Positions 1-6,810 of a stretch of DNA of 8,460 nucleotides are shown here, in pieces. The stretch is taken from positions 1 through 8,460 of the forward strand of contig DAOWNO010000072.1 in assembly GCA_030642525.1 (NCBI GenBank), written 5' to 3'. The stretch is from Candidatus Aegiribacteria sp. (GTDB lineage Bacteria > Fermentibacterota > Fermentibacteria > Fermentibacterales > JCC-6). A program made the position numbers and the translations under genes. Position 1 is the stretch's first letter. Each line of letters starts with the position of its first letter. A model generated the notes under the pieces. That model was not told the origin of the DNA. It ran no database searches and worked only from the letters and a program-made list of their open reading frames with translations.

Positions 1-1
1 A

Positions 2-277
2 TACGGGTTCGTTATCGCATTCCTGCTGCTTGGGAAAATGCCGCTGGTAACAAGCATGCCTGTTGCATGGCAGGTATTCACGGCAGGTTTGCCGATAGCG
101 CTTGCCGGTCTGTTTTCAGGAATCCATCAGGGAAAAGTCTGTGCTGGTGGAGCCATGATGACAGCCAAACAGCCGGATGATTCGGCAAAATCGCTTATTC
201 TCGCGGTTTTTGTTGAATTCTACGCGATTCTTGGATTCCTTGTATCATTCCTCATGCTGCAGGGCATAGGAGGGTAA
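2..277 (+). CDS. atpK: V-type ATP synthase subunit K (membrane rotor ring proteolipid), 5'-truncated
   Basis: This is the C-terminal 91 residues of the proteolipid that forms the rotating membrane ring and carries the coupling ion. The frame is open from base 2, so the ATG at 38 is internal and the true start lies upstream of the window. From memory it aligns closely with Enterococcus hirae NtpK from its Tyr68 onward: YGFVIAFLLL, then GLFSGIHQGKV, then VEFYAILGFLVSF. Two hairpin-forming hydrophobic segments are visible. The essential ion-binding Glu is encoded at 215-217 (E of VEFYAILG) and corresponds to NtpK Glu139. The Gln at 128-130 (Q of GIHQGKV) corresponds to the Na+ ligand Gln110. The remaining ligands, in the LPGTQ segment just before Tyr68, are outside the window. 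About 67 N-terminal residues are missing. Subunit E follows after 7 nt. Subunit identity is near certain; ion specificity is inferred. Confidence 0.95.
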   Translation, partial: YGFVIAFLLLGKMPLVTSMPVAWQVFTAGLPIALAGLFSGIHQGKVCAGGAMMTAKQPDDSAKSLILAVFVEFYAILGFLVSFLMLQGIGG

Positions 278-284
278 TCGGAAA

Positions 285-872
285 ATGTCTCTCGAAGCAA
301 TCCTTTTAAAAATTAAGACAGACGCGGAAAAGGAAGCGGATGTTATCCGCGGGGAAGCGGAAAGAGAAAAGGAGAAAGAAAAAGAAAAACAGGCCGGAGA
401 GATTGAAGAAAAGCGCAGGAAAGATCTGGAAAAGATCAAGTCAAGGGTTCAGGATATGCAGAAAAGAAAAGAATACCACGTCCAAATGGAATCTGTCAGG
501 CAATTGATGAATGCCCGGAGAACTCTTGTGGATGAAGCAATCCGGAAGGCTGTTGTGAACCTTTCCTCCGAAAGTTCTGAAAAGTATCTTGAAATGATAG
601 CATCGCTCCTTGGCAGCTGTGATATTGAGGGAGAAGTTGAAGTGCTGATTTCATCTGCGGACGAATCACGTATAACAGCGAAATTCCTGAAGAAACACTC
701 TACAGATACGAGAAGATATATCCTTTCGAATAACAGACATAAGGAAACAGGAGGTATCATCTTCCGTGCCGGCAGGATAAGCCAGAACGGAACTTTCCCG
801 ATGATAGCGGAACTGATTCATGAAAAGCTGGTAATGGAGCTTTCTAAGACTGTACCTCTGGAGACGGATTGA
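285..872 (+). CDS. atpE: V-type ATP synthase subunit E (peripheral stalk)
   Basis: This 195-residue protein is a peripheral-stalk subunit that ties the A3B3 head to the stator and resists rotation. Residues about 8-80 form a long, highly charged coiled coil containing a Glu/Lys repeat (EREKEKEKEK around residues 26-35). Residues about 85-190 form the globular domain that binds the top of the head, and they contain the family-like ending GGIIFRAGRISQNGTF followed by an amphipathic helix (AELIHEKLVMELSKTV). Length is typical of bacterial and archaeal E subunits. The start is supported by GGAGGG at 269-274, which overlaps the end of subunit K. The gene sits between K and C, as in other A/V-type operons. 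The sequence is poorly conserved in this family, so the call rests on architecture, the C-terminal motif and gene order together. Confidence 0.9.
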   Translation: MSLEAILLKIKTDAEKEADVIRGEAEREKEKEKEKQAGEIEEKRRKDLEKIKSRVQDMQKRKEYHVQMESVRQLMNARRTLVDEAIRKAVVNLSSESSEKYLEMIASLLGSCDIEGEVEVLISSADESRITAKFLKKHSTDTRRYILSNNRHKETGGIIFRAGRISQNGTFPMIAELIHEKLVMELSKTVPLETD

Positions 873-875
873 AAA

Positions 876-1850
876 ATGCCGGATAGCTTCATATATGCAA
901 ACGGAAGAATAAGGGGCAAGGAAAACACATTGCTGGACGAACGAATGTGGCAGATGCTCATGTCCGCACAGAATGAAGAAGAAGTACTTCGATTTCTGGG
1001 AGACACCTGGTATGGAGGGTTCATGCAGCATCATAACCTTGAGGGCTGCTTCATAAATGCAATGGAGGTTACAGAAGAAGAACTTATAGAGCTTTCGGAA
1101 GATGACAGACTGATTAGAGGAATTCTTCACCGGAGAGACGTCAGAAATGCCAGATATATCTGGAAGAACATGCTTTCCGGCAAGAGATCTCCGGGGGAAA
1201 TCGAAATTGAGCGACAGGGACTCATATCTGTTGAAATACTGGAAAAGGCGGTACATACCGCTGAGGCAAGGGAAGAACTGCCGGATCTCTTCAGAGAGAC
1301 TCTGGAGAATCTTCTTGAAACGGAGGGGATCAGTGGTCCCGCCCTGGATCGTTCAATGGATAATCTTGCTGCTGAGGTTGAATACGAAGAACTTCCTCAA
1401 ATAAGCTCCGGATTCAGGACTTTCGTAATGACCGGACTGGAGCAGAAGAACTTTCTTATAGCCGGCAGGTGCCGGCTCGCAGGGTCTTCAAAGCATGATG
1501 TTCAGGAACGGCTGCTTAATGGAGGGTACCATTCCCCAGAGGAGATTGCCGAGGCATATCAGAGGAAAACACTGCCCCTGCTGATTGCGGAGACTCCCGG
1601 TTTTGAAGAGCCTGCAAGGGCTTTTGCAGAAGCCCTTGATTCCGGATCGTTCTTCGCTTTTGAAAAAGAGTGCGACAGACAGATTCTGGAGCTTCTTGAA
1701 AAAGGTGCTTTCCCTGTTTTCGGTCCGTCTCCGCTGGCAGCATTCGTTATTCGAAGGGAGATGGAAATAAAACATCTCAGGCTTCTTGTTGCCGCGAAAA
1801 CTGCCGGTGTTGATGCGGGCAGGCTTCAGGAACGCCTGCCCAGAGGATAG
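876..1850 (+). CDS. atpC: V-type ATP synthase subunit C (shaft-to-ring socket, AC39 family)
   Basis: This 324-residue, mostly helical protein is the homologue of eukaryotic subunit d. It is the funnel that couples the D-F shaft to the K ring. Family-like features are the N-terminal YANGRIRGKENTLLDERMW (residues 6-24), the mid-protein ALDRSMDNLA (about 155-164), and the C-terminal REMEIKHLRLLVAAK (294-308) followed by a short LQERLPRG tail. The repeated leucine- and glutamate-rich helical units fit the pseudo-threefold fold of the family. The length is at the short end of the usual 320-390 residues. The start lies 3 nt after the stop of subunit E, with GGAGA at 860-864 as a plausible ribosome-binding site inside the E gene, which suggests translational coupling. 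No predicted membrane segment is seen. Confidence 0.92.
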   Translation: MPDSFIYANGRIRGKENTLLDERMWQMLMSAQNEEEVLRFLGDTWYGGFMQHHNLEGCFINAMEVTEEELIELSEDDRLIRGILHRRDVRNARYIWKNMLSGKRSPGEIEIERQGLISVEILEKAVHTAEAREELPDLFRETLENLLETEGISGPALDRSMDNLAAEVEYEELPQISSGFRTFVMTGLEQKNFLIAGRCRLAGSSKHDVQERLLNGGYHSPEEIAEAYQRKTLPLLIAETPGFEEPARAFAEALDSGSFFAFEKECDRQILELLEKGAFPVFGPSPLAAFVIRREMEIKHLRLLVAAKTAGVDAGRLQERLPRG

Positions 1851-1859
1851 GAGCACGGT

Positions 1860-2180
1860 ATGTCGCATGGCGGGATAGCTTTTCTTGGAGACGCTGACAG
1901 CGTTCTTGGTTTCAGGGCTCTCGGAGTGGAAACGATAGTACCGAATAACGAGGATGATGCAAGGAAACAATTCGAGAGATTGGTAAAGCAGAAAACATCG
2001 GTAATCATGATTACAGAGAAAATGATGGATTGTCTGCAGGAGCAGATGGAAGAAGTTGTACATATGGCCATTCCGGCTGTCGTGGTTCTGCCGGGAATAA
2101 CCGGAACGCTGAAACGCGGTGAGGATACTATCAGAGAACTTATAATCAGGGCTGTTGGAGTGGATTTGATGTCAGATTGA
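1860..2180 (+). CDS. atpF: V-type ATP synthase subunit F (central shaft)
   Basis: This 106-residue protein is the small shaft subunit that binds subunit D and in characterised enzymes stimulates ATPase activity. The N-terminal half has the expected Rossmann-like start (GGIAFLGDADSVLGFRALGVE, broken here as GGIAFLGDADS then VLGFRALGVE), followed by an alpha/beta region with VIMITEKMMD and VVVLPGIT. The C-terminal helix (EDTIRELIIRAVGVDL) is the segment that packs on D in known structures. Length matches the family (about 100-110). AGGAG at about 1848-1852 precedes the ATG. The gene follows subunit C after 9 nt and precedes the largest gap in the operon (45 nt). Confidence 0.94.
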   Translation: MSHGGIAFLGDADSVLGFRALGVETIVPNNEDDARKQFERLVKQKTSVIMITEKMMDCLQEQMEEVVHMAIPAVVVLPGITGTLKRGEDTIRELIIRAVGVDLMSD

Positions 2181-2225
2181 AAGAAGTGAACTCAGGGACC
2201 GGGTAAAACCTGCCGGAGGCGATGG

Positions 2226-3995
2226 ATGATAAAGGGAACAATCGATAAAATTGCGGGTCCGCTGGTTGTCGCGGACGGAATGAAAGATGCCAGGATGTAC
2301 GACCTGGTATATGTGTCAGACTACGCTTTGATAGGCGAGATCATCGAACTTAAAGGTGCCAGGGCATCTATTCAGGTGTATGAAGAAACCGGAGGACTTA
2401 AGCCGGGTGATCCTGTCACAGCTACAGGAGAACCCCTTTCTGTTGAACTCGGTCCGGGTCTTCTTACGGCGATATACGACGGTATCCAGCGTTCACTGGA
2501 CAAGATACGCGAAGAAGCGGGAGACTGGATCACAAGAGGAATCACCATAAGAGGCCTTGATCACGAGAAGGAATGGAATTTCAAGCCTGTTGCAACAGAG
2601 AGCATGGAAGTATCAGGTGGTGAGATATTGGGAGAAGTTCCGGAAACGGAAGTAATTGTGCACAAAGTCATGGTTCCCCCCGGAGTAAAAGGAGAAATCA
2701 CCTGGGTTGTAGATGAAGGTATGTACAATATCGATACTGTTATAGCAAAGGTTAAGGAAACTTCCGGGGAAACAAGGGAACTTTGCATGTACCACAACTG
2801 GCCTGTTCGTAAACCGCGCCCCGTAGCTGAGAAAATAGCTCCCGAGGAACCACTTTTGACCGGTCAGAGAGTCATAGATGCTTTCTTCCCGCTTGGAAAG
2901 GGCGGAACGGCTTGCGTTCCAGGACCGTTCGGAAGCGGAAAAACAGTTATCCAGCACCAGCTTGCCAAGTGGGCTGACGCGGAAATAGTCGTTTACATCG
3001 GGTGCGGCGAACGGGGAAACGAAATGACAGACGTTCTTCAGGAATTCCCTGAACTTGAAGACCCCAAGAGCGGCAAGCCGCTGATTCTCAGAACGGTACT
3101 TGTGGCAAATACAAGCAATATGCCTGTTGCCGCACGAGAGGCAAGCGTTTACACCGGCATAACAATAGGTGAGTATTTCAGGGATATGGGTTATTCAGTC
3201 GCTCTCATGGCTGATTCCACAAGCAGGTGGGCAGAAGCGATGAGAGAGATGTCCGGAAGACTTGAAGAAATGCCCGGAGAAGAGGGATACCCCGCATACC
3301 TTGGAACGCGAATCGCTGAGTTTTACGAGCGGGCCGGGAATGTAAAATGCATCGGAGGAGACAGAAACGGAGCCCTTACAGTTGTCGGCGCCGTCAGCCC
3401 TGCCGGCGGAGATCTTTCGGACCCGGTCGTACAGGCAACACTCAGAGTTGTAAAGGTCTTCTGGAGCCTCGATGCAAAACTTGCGTATTCAAGACACTTC
3501 CCGGCTATTGGATGGCTTGACAGCTATTCTCTCTATACCGAGAACCTGAAGGAGTACTACAACAGGGAGCTTGGAGATGAATGGGTATTAATGATGAAGG
3601 AAGCTATGGCCCTTCTACAGCGGGAGGCGAATCTTCAGGAAATAGCCCGCCTTGTCGGAGCCGAATCTCTTTCGTCCGAAGACCAGCTGATTCTGTACAC
3701 GGCAAGATCTCTGAGGGAGGATTTTCTTCATCAGAACGCCTTCCATGATATTGATACCTACACTTCCATCACAAAACAGAAGATCATGATGGAAGTGATA
3801 ATGCATACAAACGGTGAAATGGAAAAGGCTCTGCATGCCGGAGTATCTCCGAGAGAACTGTTCACTCTGCCTCTGAGAGAGGAAATTAACAGAATGAGAT
3901 ATATCCACGAGGATGATATCTCCGACATTTCTGCAATCAAAGAACATGTAACGATGCAGATCAACGGTCTGATCGAGAAGGAACAGACCGCCTGA
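2226..3995 (+). CDS. atpA: V-type ATP synthase catalytic subunit A
   Basis: This 589-residue protein is the catalytic subunit of the soluble V1/A1 head, where it binds and turns over ATP at the interface with subunit B. Domains in order are an N-terminal beta-barrel (about 1-75), the A-subunit-specific 'non-homologous' insertion or bulge (about 110-195), the nucleotide-binding domain (about 200-440) and a C-terminal helical domain. The P-loop GPFGSGKT is at 233-240, with Lys239 and Thr240. GERGNE at 261-266 supplies the expected catalytic Glu262. The Walker B region ALMADSTSRWAEAMRE has Asp330. All key residues are present and the length is typical (about 580-600), so it should be active. GGAGG at 2215-2219 supports the ATG at 2226; the ATG at 2222 is in another frame. 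The 45-nt leader after subunit F contains no ORF or obvious structure. Confidence 0.99.
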   Translation: MIKGTIDKIAGPLVVADGMKDARMYDLVYVSDYALIGEIIELKGARASIQVYEETGGLKPGDPVTATGEPLSVELGPGLLTAIYDGIQRSLDKIREEAGDWITRGITIRGLDHEKEWNFKPVATESMEVSGGEILGEVPETEVIVHKVMVPPGVKGEITWVVDEGMYNIDTVIAKVKETSGETRELCMYHNWPVRKPRPVAEKIAPEEPLLTGQRVIDAFFPLGKGGTACVPGPFGSGKTVIQHQLAKWADAEIVVYIGCGERGNEMTDVLQEFPELEDPKSGKPLILRTVLVANTSNMPVAAREASVYTGITIGEYFRDMGYSVALMADSTSRWAEAMREMSGRLEEMPGEEGYPAYLGTRIAEFYERAGNVKCIGGDRNGALTVVGAVSPAGGDLSDPVVQATLRVVKVFWSLDAKLAYSRHFPAIGWLDSYSLYTENLKEYYNRELGDEWVLMMKEAMALLQREANLQEIARLVGAESLSSEDQLILYTARSLREDFLHQNAFHDIDTYTSITKQKIMMEVIMHTNGEMEKALHAGVSPRELFTLPLREEINRMRYIHEDDISDISAIKEHVTMQINGLIEKEQTA

Positions 3996-4010
3996 GAGGG
4001 GCAAAAGGAT

Positions 4011-5417
4011 ATGATCAGAGAATACACAACAACCGTTGAGATATCCGGCCCTCTTATGCTTGTTGGCAGCGTTGAGGGGGTATCGTACGAAGAGCTGGTG
4101 GAAATAGAACTGCCCAATGGAGAAATCCGCCACGGGAAAGTTCTCGAGATAGACAGCAGCATGGCTCTTGTACAGCTCTTCGAAGGGAGCAGCGGCACGG
4201 ATATCTCCAGAAGCAAGGTCCGCTTCCTCGGAAAGCAGGTCGAGCTTGGAGTTTCAGTGGAGATGCTCGGCAGAGTATTCGATGGCCAGGGACGTCCAAG
4301 AGCTCCGTTTGATACAGCTCCTCCAATAGTTCCCGAAAAGATGGTGAACATAAACGGAGCTCCAATCAATCCTTACGCAAGGGACTATCCGGCCGAGTTC
4401 ATTCAAACCGGTTTCAGTTCCATTGACGGAATCAATACGCTGGTGAGAGGCCAGAAACTTCCGATATTCAGCGGTAGCGGACTTCCGCATTCCATTGTTG
4501 CGGCTCAGATCGCACGCCAGGCCCGTGTGCGTGGAAGCGAAGAAAACTTTGCCGTGGTTTTCGCCGCGATGGGAATCACATTCGAGGAAGCCGATTACTT
4601 CATCCGCGATTTCCGTTCGACCGGAGCAATGGACAGAGCAGTTGTTTTCATGAACCTTGCGGATGACCCTGCCATCGAGCGCATCTCAACACCGAGAATG
4701 GCGCTGACAGCAGCGGAATACCTCGCCTACGAGAAAGATATGCATATCCTTGTTATTATGACAGATATGACTAACTACTGTGATGCTCTCAGAGAGATCG
4801 CCGCTGCCAGGAAAGAAGTTCCCGGAAGGCGGGGTTATCCCGGTTACCTTTACACGGATCTTGCATCGATTTACGAACGGGCGGGAAGAATCAAAGGGAG
4901 AAAGGGATCAATTACACAGATTCCCATTCTTACTATGCCGGAAGATGACAAGACTCATCCAATTCCCGACCTTACCGGCTATATCACCGAGGGCCAGCTG
5001 ATCCTCAGCAGAGAGCTTCACAAGAAGGATATCTATCCTCCCATGGATGTTATGGAATCTCTTTCGAGACTCAAGGATAAAGGTATTGGCGAGGGAAAAA
5101 CCCGCGGGGATCACGCAGACCTTTTCAACCAGCTCATGGCAGCCTACTCAGCCGGAAAAGATTCCAGAGAACTTGCTGTTATCCTTGGCGCAGCAGCATT
5201 GAGCCCGCTTGATCAGAAGTACCTGAAATTCGCTGAGGAATATGAAAAGCGCTACATCAGCCAGGGAAACCACGAAAACAGAAATATAGAAGAGACTCTG
5301 GACCTTGGCTGGGAGCTTCTGAAGCTTCTTCCAAGAGAGGAAATGAAACGAATTGATCCCAAGCGCCTTGAACAATACTGGCCTGCGAATGGCAGTAAGA
5401 AAACAGAGGGCAGCTGA
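4011..5417 (+). CDS. atpB: V-type ATP synthase subunit B (non-catalytic)
   Basis: This 468-residue protein is the partner of subunit A in the alternating hexamer. The N-terminal barrel (ISGPLMLVGSVEGVSYEELVEI is its first part, seen around residues 11-32) is followed by a RecA-like core. As expected for B, the P-loop is degenerate: SGSGLPH at 154-160 replaces the GxxxxGKT motif, so it is not catalytic. The segment SLSRLKDKGIGEGKTR at 350-365 carries the arginine-finger residue (Arg353, equivalent by recollection to E. hirae NtpB Arg350), which completes the active site of A. The C-terminal domain contains TLDLGWELLKLLPREE, which is typical. The ATG at 4011 follows AAAAGG at about 4003-4008. 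Its stop codon shares one base with the start of subunit D (TGATG), so coupled translation is likely. Confidence 0.99.
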   Translation: MIREYTTTVEISGPLMLVGSVEGVSYEELVEIELPNGEIRHGKVLEIDSSMALVQLFEGSSGTDISRSKVRFLGKQVELGVSVEMLGRVFDGQGRPRAPFDTAPPIVPEKMVNINGAPINPYARDYPAEFIQTGFSSIDGINTLVRGQKLPIFSGSGLPHSIVAAQIARQARVRGSEENFAVVFAAMGITFEEADYFIRDFRSTGAMDRAVVFMNLADDPAIERISTPRMALTAAEYLAYEKDMHILVIMTDMTNYCDALREIAAARKEVPGRRGYPGYLYTDLASIYERAGRIKGRKGSITQIPILTMPEDDKTHPIPDLTGYITEGQLILSRELHKKDIYPPMDVMESLSRLKDKGIGEGKTRGDHADLFNQLMAAYSAGKDSRELAVILGAAALSPLDQKYLKFAEEYEKRYISQGNHENRNIEETLDLGWELLKLLPREEMKRIDPKRLEQYWPANGSKKTEGS

Positions 5418-6055
5418 TGCCGATAAAGGTTCGTGCCACCAGGATGGAACTCCTTCAATTCAGGAAGAAGGCTGCTCTGGCCAGGAGGGGCCATAAACTC
5501 CTGAAGGACAAACTTGACGAACTGATGCGCCAGTTCAAGATATTGATAAAAAAATACGAAGGGGCAAGAAGCGAACTGGAAAAGGAACTCAGTATTGCTT
5601 ACGGCGAGTTTCTTTTCGCGAGAGCCGCAATGACGGAACCGGGTCTTCTCGATGCTCTTAGATATCCTGGAGCGGCAGCGAAGGTGCAGACCTCAAAGAG
5701 GAAGATCATGAACCTGATTCTTCCCGTATTTGAGGTCTCCGTAGAGGGAAATGTCCGCAATTACGGGATGTTTGACACACCTGTGGAGCTGGATGAAGCT
5801 CTGGAGGTCTACAAAAGAATACTGCCCCGCATCGTAAAACTGGCGGAGGAGGAAAAAGCCATAAGTCTGCTTGCCAGAGAAATCGATACTACCCGGCGGA
5901 GGGTCAACGCTCTTGAATACAAACTTATCCCTGAACTTGAAGAAGCCATAAGATCTGTAAGGTTGAAACTGGACGAAATGGAGCGCGGAAACCTTACACG
6001 GCTCATGAAGGTGAAGGAAATGGTGGATGAAAAACGGGAGAAAAACCGCGCTTAA
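5417..6055 (+). CDS. atpD: V-type ATP synthase subunit D (central rotor shaft)
   Basis: This 212-residue protein is the rotor axle inside the A3B3 head. It has the family pattern of two long antiparallel helices joined by a short middle domain. The N-terminal helix begins RATRMELLQFRKKAALARRG and continues as HKLLKDKLDELM. The C-terminal helix holds the conserved RRRVNALEYKLIPELEEAI (from about residue 160) and RLMKVKEMV. The protein ends in a lysine- and glutamate-rich tail. Length is typical. The ATG overlaps the TGA of subunit B by one base. This is the last gene of the operon; no further ATPase subunit is found downstream, so any G/H-type stalk gene must be upstream or elsewhere. Confidence 0.97.
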   Translation: MPIKVRATRMELLQFRKKAALARRGHKLLKDKLDELMRQFKILIKKYEGARSELEKELSIAYGEFLFARAAMTEPGLLDALRYPGAAAKVQTSKRKIMNLILPVFEVSVEGNVRNYGMFDTPVELDEALEVYKRILPRIVKLAEEEKAISLLAREIDTTRRRVNALEYKLIPELEEAIRSVRLKLDEMERGNLTRLMKVKEMVDEKREKNRA

Positions 6056-6088
6056 CCCGCATGACATTACAGCGAAGACTCATCATTT

Positions 6089-6133
6089 CAGGAATAAAAA
6101 GCTCTTGATATTCCTGCCGGAATGGCTTATCAA
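6089..6133 (+). terminator. Possible end-of-operon structure: overlapping, mutually exclusive inverted repeats
   Basis: CAGGAATA (6089-6096) pairs perfectly with TATTCCTG (6109-6116). The second arm can instead pair with the next segment, as ATTCC (6110-6114) with GGAAT (6119-6123), and TTGATA (6105-6110) with TATCAA (6128-6133). The hairpins exclude each other. No classic U-run follows directly; the nearest is four Ts at 6152-6155. A true intrinsic terminator is therefore uncertain. The location just after the last ATPase gene makes a terminator or attenuator role reasonable. Confidence 0.3.
6105..6133 (+). promoter_or_regulatory. Candidate sigma70-like promoter for the secreted-protein genes
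   Basis: TTGATA at 6105-6110 (five of six matches to TTGACA) is separated by exactly 17 nt from TATCAA at 6128-6133 (four of six matches to TATAAT). This would put the transcript start near 6140 and give a leader of about 40 nt before the ATG at 6180. An inverted repeat, TTGAAA-N6-TTTCAA (6141-6158), lies at the predicted start and could be an operator or a small leader hairpin. The two promoter hexamers are themselves inverted repeats of each other, so the match may be partly coincidental. Confidence 0.3.
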
Positions 6134-6179
6134 TCAAGTATTGAAATTTGCTTTTCAAAGTTAACATGAAAGGAAAGAA

Positions 6180-6776
6180 ATGAAAAAAGTATTAATACTT
6201 TTTGTGATTTTCTCATTCTCTCAGATAGCGGGCGCTGTTCAGACGGTGAACTATGGATGGGAAGGAACTGAAACCATTCTGGGTATGTATCCTGAATTCG
6301 GCGTAATAGCTCTGATTGACACCGATCCTGTACATGGAGGATCTCAGTCGCTTTACCTTGAACGCGTTTCTGAAGGCACTCCTCAGGCATACATTGCCTG
6401 GATCATTGGATTGAGCGATGGCGATGAAGTGACAGGAAGCTTCTGGCGGTATGACATAACGCCGGGAGTTGCCCCTTCATGCCGCATCTGGGCCCACTGG
6501 AACGATGATCCCGGTGATGTATACGGTCATAACGGAAGCGCAAGCGGCAACACTGATTACGGAGAAGGAACGGGCTGGGATGAAACATCCTATACCTGGA
6601 CTGTAGCGGAAGGTCATACAGGCCTTGTAATTGAAGCCAGAATTTATTCAAATCCGGGTGATATCGTCTGGATCGATGATATGATCATTACCGCTCCTGA
6701 TGGAGCGACCATTTATACACCTGGCAATGTATCTCTTGAGAACAGCACCTGGGCGGATATAAAAACATCATTCTGA
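6180..6776 (+). CDS. Secreted beta-rich protein of unknown function (tandem copy 1)
   Basis: The 198-residue product starts with a clear signal peptide: MKK, a hydrophobic core VLILFVIFSF, then SQIAGA, with likely cleavage after Ala19 (A-x-A). The mature protein is rich in Gly, Asp, Trp and aromatic residues (YGWEGTETILGMYP, FWRYDITPG, CRIWAHWNDD, GDIVWIDDM), a pattern resembling a jelly-roll or carbohydrate-binding-module-like beta-sandwich. The segment GDIVWIDDM near residue 160 looks like the final strands of such a fold. It ends in STWADIKTSF, shared with the next gene. There is no lipobox, catalytic motif or membrane anchor. AAAGGAAAG at 6169-6177 supports the start. It is followed 34 nt later by a paralogue, probably co-transcribed. 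I do not recognise a named family; sugar binding or surface display is only inferred from the apparent fold. Confidence 0.85.
   Translation: MKKVLILFVIFSFSQIAGAVQTVNYGWEGTETILGMYPEFGVIALIDTDPVHGGSQSLYLERVSEGTPQAYIAWIIGLSDGDEVTGSFWRYDITPGVAPSCRIWAHWNDDPGDVYGHNGSASGNTDYGEGTGWDETSYTWTVAEGHTGLVIEARIYSNPGDIVWIDDMIITAPDGATIYTPGNVSLENSTWADIKTSF
6252..6295 (+). repeat. 44-nt exact repeat, copy 1
   Basis: Positions 6252-6295 are identical, base for base, to 6883-6926. They encode YGWEGTETILGMYP near the mature N-terminus of the two tandem paralogues. The flanking coding sequence differs at many synonymous sites, so the tract is unusually conserved at DNA level. Confidence 0.9.
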
Positions 6777-6810
6777 AAGGTGAATAATTTTTACTCTGGA
6801 AAGGAATAGA

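Noticed and set aside
666..1256. Long - strand ORF (196 codons) opposite subunits E and C
   Set aside because: It lies antisense to two well-supported ATPase genes, its product is rich in Ser, Phe and Arg with no recognisable family, and no ribosome-binding site is evident. It is a shadow of the coding strand.
1488..2063. - strand ORF (191 codons) opposite subunits C and F
   Set aside because: Its composition looks like reversed coding sequence and both overlapped genes are secure.
2181..2225. The 45-nt gap before subunit A as an internal promoter or regulatory element
   Set aside because: Only a weak CAGG...CCTG pairing is seen and no promoter hexamers; the gap is explained by the ribosome-binding site and normal spacing.
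3758..4369. Long - strand ORF (203 codons) across the A/B junction
   Set aside because: It is antisense to the strongly conserved A and B subunits, with low-complexity Ser/Ile-rich composition typical of shadow frames.
6141..6167. TTGAAA (6141-6146) with TAACAT (6162-6167) as a promoter
   Set aside because: The spacer is only 15 nt and the predicted start would fall within the ribosome-binding site, leaving no usable leader. TTGATA-N17-TATCAA upstream is a better candidate.
6166..6183. Five-codon mini-ORF (MKGKK) whose stop overlaps the ATG of the first secreted-protein gene
   Set aside because: It has no ribosome-binding site, and AAAGGAAAG inside it is better explained as the ribosome-binding site of the gene itself.
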